Shown: positions 55,741-64,000 of the stretch, piece by piece
How positions within the stretch are numbered: the stretch's first letter is position 1
Layout of the letters: the number at the start of each line of letters is the position of its first letter
Assembly: GCF_003576645.1 (NCBI RefSeq)
Contig: NC_044917.1
Coordinates: 300,212-364,211, forward strand
Source of the DNA: Ipomoea triloba
Lineage: Eukaryota > Streptophyta > Magnoliopsida > Solanales > Convolvulaceae
Length of the DNA: 64,000 nucleotides
Direction of reading: 5' to 3'
Made by a program: the position numbers and the translations under genes
The notes under the pieces: model-generated
Database searches by the model: none
What the model saw: only the letters and a program-made list of their open reading frames with translations
What the model was told of the DNA's origin: nothing

Positions 55741-58700
55741 CTACACACCACTTGGAGCAGACTCCGATTCTGACTTGTCTGTTTCCATTGGCTCAGTGGC
55801 AGAAGTTGCTTCGGCTCCGGCTCCCTCGCCCGTATTTTCATTGGGGTTCGGGCCCTCTCCACCTTGAGAATGTTTCTCACTGCTTTGGGAAGTTTGTGGT
55901 GATGATGGTTCAGTAGTGGTAGGCTTGGCTGGCTTGGGTTTCGTCATTATAGGCCTGCAAAGCCTGTAGAGATGAAGCAGAAGAAATCAGTGAATTGATG
56001 ATGGTCCACACATGATAAAAGATGATGGAAGAAAATCATGCATATTGCACATATTGAGAAACAAATTTGAACAACCACCCCTCATTAATTCATATATACA
56101 AGAAAGGCATCCACGTAATGCTATTACTGATATAACAGTACCTATCAACAGCTTCAGCCTTCTTTCTGATATCAGCAGACAAAAGAACAGGTGTGGCATA
56201 CTTTGGAAGCGCATCCTGTTGCTGCTTTTTCTCTCTCAACCAAGCCTCAGCTTCAACACACTCATTCATGACCTAAAACAGATAGATAATTTAACCATCA
56301 AATACTAGGCACCAATTTCAGAATAAGGAAAAAGCACAATAATGGAGGAAGAAATACAGTGTTTGCTCACCTTCTGCTTGTCTGCTAATTCAATGTGCTC
56401 AAACTTTACATCATTTGACATTGCAGCCTCTCTGTAACTATTGATGCAATAGACTAGTTGATCAATGACAGTACCCCTATCCGTATACTCCTTGTAACGC
56501 TCTTCAATGGGATCACCTTGCTGCAAATCACAAACCAAATGTCATCTTGTCAAACATATACTCAACAAACAATAATGAAAAAAGAATAAGATAAGCAGCC
56601 AAGATATAGAACAACTCAGTGGCCAGCTAAAGAGGAGAAAATTTATTACATAAGCAGCAAACTAAAAGAACTAACCTTTTTAAGTTCCTCAAGTTTGGCA
56701 ATGTAGACTCCTTTTGTCTCGTCTTCTCCATCCTCATATAACCAATCTTCCACCTCTTGAAGTTTAGCAATTAACTGCTCTTTTTCCGACTCAACTACAA
56801 ACTCTTGATACTTGTCGAAGAGCTGGAGACATTTTTTAAATAGGGTTAAGGCACATGTAAAATGAGTACACTGCATCCAAGTTTTAATGAAAAATTATCA
56901 CAGAACAACCAAATAATACCTTATTCCTCATGTCGTAGACATAGGCCTCCACAGCATTCTTCTTGTCCTTTGTTTCTTCCATGATACGATCCTGCAATGC
57001 CATTTCAAATTCTTTTTCCACCGCCTTCTGTACATCGGCAGGTGACAATGCTCCATAAACCAATTCTGAGACTGGTACATTTGTTTTCTTGACCTTTTTC
57101 TTTGGGGCCTCAGCCTGAAAGGGTGAACAATGAAATCTCTGGTAAGCACAGCTGATGTAAGATGTGGACACTGTAAGGTACTGACTGAGTACCAGAATAG
57201 GTTACAAAATCAAAGGAAAGAGCAACTGCATTACAACATATAACAAACCTTAGCATCAGTCTCCATTTGAACTGGTTTGTCTCCAGACTCTGGGGCATGA
57301 TTCTCAGAAGCATCTGATGTGACTTTATCATCTTGCATGTTAACATCAGTTTCAGAGGAATCTTGGGGAGGAATATCATCAGTTTCCATTTTGGTTGATT
57401 CCTTTAATTGTTCTTTAACAACTGGTACTTCCACCTCTTCTTCTTCTAGAAGCTAGAGAATATACACAAGAAATCAATCAAAATTTGTCCAACAGTAAAA
57501 AAGTTCTTTCACCAGCCACCAAGAGAAACTTCATCACTTACAGTTGCTGACTCAACAGAAACAATACCATGCAGATTCAAGCGTGCTTTAACCTTCAGCT
57601 TTGCACGTTCGCCCTTTGCAGATTGGAAAGGACCAATCTGTTCATAAATGCAGCAACAGTATTATGAGCATAAACATTATCAAATTCTGACTTTATGTAT
57701 TACAGAGTAAATTACATATTACACAGATCAGATAAAAACAAACTTAATTACCGTGTAAGTACTGATTTTTGAAGGTGCCTGTAGTTCACTGACATCAGCA
57801 TACTGTACATCAATCGAAAATGTGCCAGATCTGTAGAACGTCAAAGCTTTCACACTTGGTATTGGATTCCCCTTGGGGAAAACAATGGTGCTCTGTTGAT
57901 TTTCAGCAACTCCATTTTGGGCATCTGGAGCAGGTCCTTTCCAGGACAAAGCAATTGGGAAAGGGAAGCTCTCATTGACCTACACAAGTACACAACCAAC
58001 AAGAAGAAAACTTTACAAACTCTCTAACTGGAAATGTTAGACTGTACACCCCACTGGAAATCCTTGAAGACCAGACATCTCAACAGTAAGGAATAAGGAT
58101 CAATATTAAAAGGAGCTGAGCCAATAAAATTTACCTGAAAATCTCGCACTTTAAATGTTGGACTGAGTATGGCACACTGTAATGCACAGCCTTTAGCAAC
58201 ACATTCACTTGCATTCATTGTACGCCTAGGCTCCTTACCAAAGAACTCGGTCAAAATCTTAATAATAGCAGGGACTCGTGATCCAGACCCAATAACCTCA
58301 ATAGAGTGAATATTTTCAACTGCAAGACCAGCTTCTGCAATAGCTTTCTCCAATGGCTTCTTCACTCTTTCCAATATGGGAATACTAATTTGCTCAAATT
58401 CATCTCTTTTAATGAAACCCCTGACATCCTTCTCATCCATCAAGCACTCTATATTCAGAGGTGCCTCAGGATTAGCACTTAAAACCTTCTTCAACTTCTC
58501 ACAGGCAGCGCGGAGTCTAAGGCAAGCCCTGGCATTCTGAAAGACATCAATCTTGTATTCATCCTTGAATTTTGCAGCAAAGTGCTGGAAAAGGACTTCG
58601 TCAAAATCTCTTCCACCAAGTGATCTATCAAATGAATGTGCCAATATCTTCAGCTGGCCTTTCTTGAAGGCGGCAATGCAAACTTGCATGCTAGAATGTC

Positions 58701-59304
58701 CAACATCAACAAAAGCAACATTTAGGGGTTCATTTTCAGGTAAATCAGTCTTGTAGATACCATAAGCCAATGCTGTGGCTGTAGTTTCGTGGAAGAGACG
58801 TAGTGGGTGTAGACCAGCAATTGTAGCAGCATCCATAACTGCTCTTCTCTGGAGATCAGTAAAATAGATGGGTATCCCAATGCAGCAATCCACTACTGCA
58901 GCATTCAGATTTTTCTCTGCAATGCTCTTCAGATTTGACAACACCATTCCCAGAACTTGGGTGGGTGTGAAAGTTCTCATTTCCCCCAAATATCGAGCAT
59001 GGATCAATGGAAATCCATCAGGGCCTTCAGTCACAGAGAAAGGAAAAGACTTGATATCCCTTTGCAACTCGGGATCTGAAAATTGACGTCCAATCAATCT
59101 CTTTACCTGAGAAATTGTGTTCTTTGGATTCATCAGACTAGATGCAGCACCAGCTGTACCAATGAATCTTTGCTTGTCACCAAAGCAAACAAGAGCTGGA
59201 GTTTCTCTCTTTGATTCATCATTAAGAACAACATCAATTCCCCTCTGTCTTGCAACTGCAACGACACCACTCTCGTTCCCAACATCAAACCCTACTACGC
59301 TCAT
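55741..59304 (-). CDS. HSP70-14: HSP70-14/HSP110-type chaperone (nine coding exons, complete)
   Basis: Deduced exons: 59304-58135, 57979-57752, 57637-57542, 57452-57249, 57114-56920, 56822-56676, 56520-56371, 56272-56142 and 55963-55741. They total 2544 nt (847 aa; the Arabidopsis homologue is of similar length). The first exon encodes the whole ATPase domain (MSVVGFDVGN, RFIGTAGAA, IGIPIYFTDLQRRA, HETTATALAYG, GGRDFDE, GSGSRVPAI). The rest is an HSP110-like substrate-binding region with an acidic linker (about 499-566), the basic run PKKKVKK and a helical C terminus ending PMETDKSES...GV. HSP110 proteins act as nucleotide-exchange factors and holdases for HSP70 in the cytosol. The ATG at 59304 is preferred over one six codons upstream by homology. 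A 5'-UTR intron is likely (59347-60082). Confidence 0.95.
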
Positions 59305-59346
59305 TTTTGTTGCAAGAAGCAATTAAAGTCCAATAGAACAGAAAAC

Positions 59347-60082
59347 CTGAATGACAGTAAAGCAAGGCAACATTTAATCCAGAACCTATACAATTGCCAA
59401 ATTATACTTCTAATGCAAATCACAAGCAAACTGATTCACTATGGCATCCACAGATAGATGTGTAACTTAATATATAGGCTACCAAAGAAACAACCAAATA
59501 TGCAATTACCATTCCGGAGCTACAACTAATCAAATTAAGATTCAACAGAAGTCATACTCAAACAAACAGGAAAACTTAAGCTTTTCCGTTGCATTAACCT
59601 TTGCCAACAAAACAAAATAAAGAAACATGAAATGTTGTAGCAAGCTTGAATTGATCCGAATCAGATTCAACAGCTACACCTCAGAAACAGAAGCATGAAA
59701 TATTAAAACTTGCCACTGAATTAGCTTTCATGCACACACATACTCCCTACACACCACATCATCTAAGAAAACCATACAATCACGGCTTAATTCATCCCAA
59801 AAGCCGATCACGTATCCAGAAAACAGTTAAATAAAGACCCTGGCCAAAGCAACAAACAATGCAAGCATGACTAATTCTATTCCAACTTAAAACAATATCC
59901 TACTTCTCATTACGATACAAAAACGATCAAATCGGAAGCAGAAAAAGGATCAATATTCAGCGCCCGTAAAAGTTCAAATACGATAACCTATTCAACGATC
60001 TACACAACCGTATTTAAAATGAGAAATCCACAGATCTGAGAATTGAGCAAACACGAAACTATATTTCGAGATTCAGACGTAC
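59347..60082 (-). other. Probable 5'-UTR intron of HSP70-14
   Basis: On the minus strand a consensus donor ccg|gtacgt (60083/60082) and acceptor cattcag|gtt (59347/59346) bracket 736 bp of leader. The exon downstream would reach the ATG in 42 nt. This is inferred from splice signals only. Confidence 0.55.
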
Positions 60083-60142
60083 CGGAAGGACGCAGAGCAG
60101 GAAGTGTGGGAAGGATTGACCGAGCAAAAGCGCACCGGTGGA

Positions 60143-60150
60143 TTCTAGAA
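60143..60150. promoter_or_regulatory. Heat-shock-element-like site TTCTAGAA
   Basis: Inverted nTTCnnGAAn unit about 60 bp upstream of the inferred 5' exon end of HSP70-14. GAATTTTC (GAAnnTTC) follows at 60264-60271. Only two-unit sites are present, so binding is plausible but not certain. Confidence 0.45.
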
Positions 60151-60347
60151 CTCTCTCTTCCCTACTACGGCGGTATGTTTAGAGACAGGAAAGTATGACC
60201 GGATACGAAAGGGAAAAATAGGGGTTTTAAAGGCAGGCAGTAAGCGAAGGTGGGGTTTGTGTAGAATTTTCGATTTAAAAAAAATTAAATAAACGAAAAT
60301 GGTGGTTTGATTTACTAGGACTCTAGGACTAGGAGGAGAATTGTCTT

Positions 60348-60390
<43 letters not shown>

Positions 60391-60843
60391 NNNNNNNNNN
60401 NNNNNNNNNNNNNNNNNNNNNNNNNNNNNNNNNNNNNNNNNNNNNNNNNNNNNNNNNNNNNNNNNNNNNNNNNNNNNNNNNNNNNNNNNNNNNNNNNNNN
60501 NNNNNNNNNNNNNNNNNNNNNNNNNNNNNNNNNNNNNNNNNNNNNNNNNNNNNNNNNNNNNNNNNNNNNNNNNNNNNNNNNNNNNNNNNNNNNNNNNNNN
60601 NNNNNNNNNNNNNNNNNNNNNNNNNNNNNNNNNNNNNNNNNNNNNNNNNNNNNNNNNNNNNNNNNNNNNNNNNNNNNNNNNNNNNNNNNNNNNNNNNNNN
60701 NNNNNNNNNNNNNNNNNNNNNNNNNNNNNNNNNNNNNNNNNNNNNNNNNNNNNNNNNNNNNNNNNNNNNNNNNNNNNNNNNNNNNNNNNNNNNNNNNNNN
60801 NNNNNNNNNNNNNNNNNNNNNNNNNNNNNNNNNNNNNNNNNNN
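60391..60843. other. Assembly gap (453 N) between poly-T tracts
   Basis: Runs of T at 60350-60390 and 60844-60871 flank the N block. The true length and content are unknown. Part of the HSP70-14/RTEL1 intergenic region is missing. Confidence 0.97.
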
Positions 60844-60903
60844 TTTTTTTTTTTTTTTTTTTTTTTTTTTTGCGTCCTTTTTCCAGTGTCGTGGTCGCGA
60901 CGC

Positions 60904-60911
60904 TTCTAGAA
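60904..60911. promoter_or_regulatory. Heat-shock-element-like site TTCTAGAA (second)
   Basis: The same 8-bp palindrome as at 60143, on the RTEL1 side of the gap, about 300 bp before the RTEL1 ATG. Confidence 0.35.
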
Positions 60912-61093
60912 TTATCTGTGGACGAGTTCAACTTGGGCCGCGCAACCAATACGGATCATTTGCTTTGTTTCCCATCATATCACGGCCCATAATAATCCTT
61001 GTAAGGCCCCATATAGGAATTCAATTCTGATAAATAATAATTCTAAAAAATGAAAATAGTTGACGTATATATATCTCCCGAGGCACAAAAACT

Positions 61094-61103
61094 GGCGGGA
61101 AAA
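61094..61103 (-). promoter_or_regulatory. E2F-like site upstream of RTEL1
   Basis: ggcgggaaaa on the plus strand is TTTTCCCGCC on the minus strand and fits the plant E2F consensus TTTSSCGC. It lies 111 bp before the ATG of a DNA-replication/repair helicase gene, where S-phase control would be expected. Confidence 0.6.
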
Positions 61104-61213
61104 TCATCATAGGCTTGTAACTTATAATGCACTGGCTTAGGGTTTGAGCAGGGGAGCAAGCTAGATACCGATTACTCTAACAAAATACTGTGGTTTCAGT
61201 TGATCGGAGAGAG

Positions 61214-64000
61214 ATGCCGACGTACAAAATCAGGGGAATCGATGTGGATTTCCCCTTCCAGGCTTACGATTGCCAGCTTGTTTACATGGAAAAAGTCATC
61301 CAATCTCTTCAAAATGTAAGCTTTTAACCTTTTGTTTGTCGTTTAATTTGTTCCTATGGTAAAGTTTTGATCTTTAAGAAAAATTATTCTGAGTTACCCC
61401 TCTACTGAAGCAAACAATTGGAATGGTACCAGAGTGTCAGTTGGAACTGTCCCTTACTAGGGGCATAATCATTAATCAGGTTAGGGATTTCTTGCTAGGC
61501 AATCCTAAGAAAGCTGAAAAATAAATATCCACACCCAAAAGAAATCATAGCTTATTTTGGGAAAACATGCTTAAACAGTATTTCTTTTAGCAAAGTTCTA
61601 TTGTGCTTCTTCTTACTGTTATGTTAACACAAAATTACCAACTTTATAATTGTTGCCACCATATCTGGGGTACACAACCCATTTGTGTTACAATGCTTTG
61701 TCATGTGTAACTTTTAAACAATTATTTTCTATTTGCAATTATCTGCCTGAGTACATTTATAGTGGATTACGTGGTGAACGCATGCTTGTGATGCTGCAGA
61801 GATGTAATGCACTGTTAGAGAGTCCAACTGGGACTGGAAAGACACTGTGTCTCTTGTGTGCCACATTGGCTTGGAGGAATAGCTTGGGTGCTTTTTCATC
61901 ACGCAAGTATGAAAGAAGAGGTCAAAATGGATCCACCCAGGAGTTAGATCCTTATTCACAATCGCAGTCTGAATCCTCAAGATTACCTGCTATTGTGTAT
62001 GCATCACGGACTCACAGTCAGATTAAGCAAGTGATCAATGAGCTAAAAAGGACAAATTACAGGTCAGAGCTAGATTGTGATGTCTGGTTGACTTTTGATG
62101 TCCAGCTGTGGTGGGATTACATTAACCTATAATCACATAAGATTAATAGAAATAATCTCCTTACCCAATTGAGTATGATAACATCTTCTATAGTTTTATA
62201 AGTAACTTGCTGCCATACATTAAAAATCTTTGCTTTTGTTTGTGAATTTTTGCTGGGTGCCACTATCAACCTTTTCCATTTTTTATTTCTGATATTTGTA
62301 ACCAAAATTGTTTGGATATTATGAAAACTGCAGGCCCAAAATGGTGGTATTAGGATCCCGAGAGCAATTGTGCATTCATGAAGAAGTTAGTTTACTTCGT
62401 GGGAGAACACAAACAAACGCCTGCCACTTGCTTTGCAAAAAACGGACAAAGCGTTATTGTGCCCATTTTTCTCGCGTTGCAGGTACAACTGTTCTTTGCA
62501 TTCAACTCTGCTTATTGTGTATGCTCCTTGATATGGTCTAACTTACAAGTTTGATCATTCTACAGTGAAGCCTACTCTATATTTTCTCTGCCTTAATTTA
62601 TTATTTTACATTGTTCAATATATTTTCTCATGCATTTGCAGAGTTTGTGAAAGGTAATCCCAATTTAGGAGATGAACCTATTGACATAGAGGACTTGGTC
62701 AACATTGGGAGAAGCAGTAGCACGTACGTCTGGCACAACTTTTTCTGCTGATGCATGTATACTGATAAATCTATACTTATAGTTCTACCACTATTTTAGG
62801 TGCCCTTATTATATTTCACGAGATCTTCACAAGTCTGTTGACATCTTATTTGCACCTTACAACTATCTTATCGATCGGGAGAACCGAAAATCATTATCTA
62901 TTGAGTGGTCAAACAGTATACTTATCTTTGATGAAGCTCACAACTTGGTATGTTGCATCTCTTCAACCTTTGGAGTATATAATCTTGGACTATCTGCTTC
63001 TTTGTTGTGATACTTGTCTATATTTCATTTTCTAATGTTTTTGACAAGGACTTGACAGTGAATTTGTATATATATTAAATCTAGTATCTTGTTTGTTGGC
63101 CATACACTTGTAGTGAGTTGGACATGTATAACATTAGTCCTCCAAGTTAAGGTGTATTAAAAATAAATGTAGTCCTTTATATTTTACATTCATGGATGAA
63201 TTCTGATTTAGGCAGGTAACAAAATATATTTCTTAATTACATTATAGGAAAGCTTGTGCGCTGATGCAGCCTCTTTCGACATACCATCAGGGCTTCTGAC
63301 AGCTTGCATCTCTGAGGCAAAAAATTGTGTTGACCTTTCCATTGCCAGGAGGGAGAAGTCAAGTGACAAATCATGCAATCCAGATAACTTTGCCATTCTC
63401 AGAGGTAATTTATCACATACAAGATTGATGAATGCATGTCAACATGCTTATCAATGCTCCTTAGGTATGTTTTTATTGCCTCTGCCGCTTGTTAACGAGA
63501 AACTCATTTATTTCATGCAGCACTTCTTTTGAAGCTTGAGAAGAGAATTGGTGAAGTGCCAATTGATTCAAAAGAATTAGGCTTTACAAAACCTGGTACT
63601 TACATTTATGAGCTACTTGCTGATCTTAACATCAATCAGAAAACTGCCAACATGCTCATTGATATAATTGAAGAAGCAACATTACTTCTTGAGGAAGGTT
63701 GGTAAGCCCCCTTACTGCCTTGACATTTGTGATGCTAATCAGCTGATCTAAGCTCTAGCATATGGAACCAGAAGTTTGTTTAGTTGAATGAAATAAAGTT
63801 ACTTGGTTCACTGTTTTCACCTGATGTGTGTCAATTCAAGCATTCTATCTTATTCCAATGAGAGTTCCAGATTTAGCTTTACTTTGTTGGTGGCCATTAA
63901 AGTGTCCTATTATTTTCAACTAGTTTCTGTTGAACAGTGTAGTTCTTACTCCTTTGGGCAGATGCAAGTGTTGCTAATAATGAAGGATTAAACAAGTCAA
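61214..64000 (+). CDS. RTEL1: RTEL1-type DNA helicase, 5' part (continues beyond the window)
   Basis: Deduced exons: 61214-61315, 61800-62062, 62334-62482, 62642-62723, 62800-62947, 63248-63404, 63521-63697 and 63962 to the window end, 372 codons so far. XPD/RAD3-family helicase features: N-terminal VDFPFQAYDCQ; Walker A SPTGTGKT (residues 42-49); YASRTHSQ; four cysteines of the Fe-S cluster (about 135, 156, 164 and 200); and the DEAH box (243-246, IFDEAHNL). The closest match I know is RTEL1, which unwinds D-loops and T-loops and limits recombination in the nucleus. The donor after exon 7 (gttggt) is weak but is the only one that keeps frame. Head to head with HSP70-14. Confidence 0.9.

Noticed and set aside
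63698..63705. Alternative donor at 63702 (tg|gtaagc) for RTEL1 exon 7.
   Set aside because: It has a better consensus but creates an in-frame stop when joined to the next exon at 63962.

Overview
The window is nuclear DNA from a eudicot plant. It is AT-rich, its genes have many short introns with plant-type splice sites, and it carries Ty1/copia LTR retrotransposons, LINE and SINE insertions, and single-copy genes that match plant SAC7, HSP70-14 and RTEL1 proteins almost exon by exon. The species cannot be fixed from this stretch alone.

Layout. From 1 to 54.5 kb lies a tandem array of 13 intronless genes for secreted Kunitz (STI-type) proteins. Two miraculin-like genes with the classical four cysteines lie at 1005-3648. 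Six genes of a second subfamily lie between 7919 and 36586, and five of a third between 44259 and 54407. All are on the minus strand except those at 44259 and 47336. Eleven of the 13 (subfamilies two and three) share an unusual cysteine arrangement. Ten of these eleven also have an N-glycosylation sequon where soybean trypsin inhibitor has its reactive-site loop. Whether they still inhibit proteases is therefore an open question.

A complete 20-exon SAC7-like phosphoinositide phosphatase gene (26270-33638, minus) sits inside the array. Its 3' end was copied along with Kunitz genes: fragments of its last exons lie at 21605-21800 and 42115-42469. The functional copy uses GC donor sites at two introns for certain and a third very probably; the truncated copy has a normal GT at one of them.

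Mobile DNA: two complete but coding-dead copia elements (12678-17204 plus; 37373-41774 minus), each with 5-bp target duplications and very similar LTRs; two 5'-truncated LINE copies of one family (5876-6487; 18317-18603); two SINE-like insertions (6783-6910; 43534-43713); and several smaller insertions with flanking duplications.

From 55.7 kb the sequence becomes ordinary single-copy genome: an HSP70-14/HSP110-type chaperone gene (minus, nine coding exons, 847 aa) and, head to head with it, the 5' part of an RTEL1 helicase gene (plus, cut by the window end). Their shared upstream region holds heat-shock-element-like sites, an E2F-like site and an assembly gap (453 N) between poly-T tracts.
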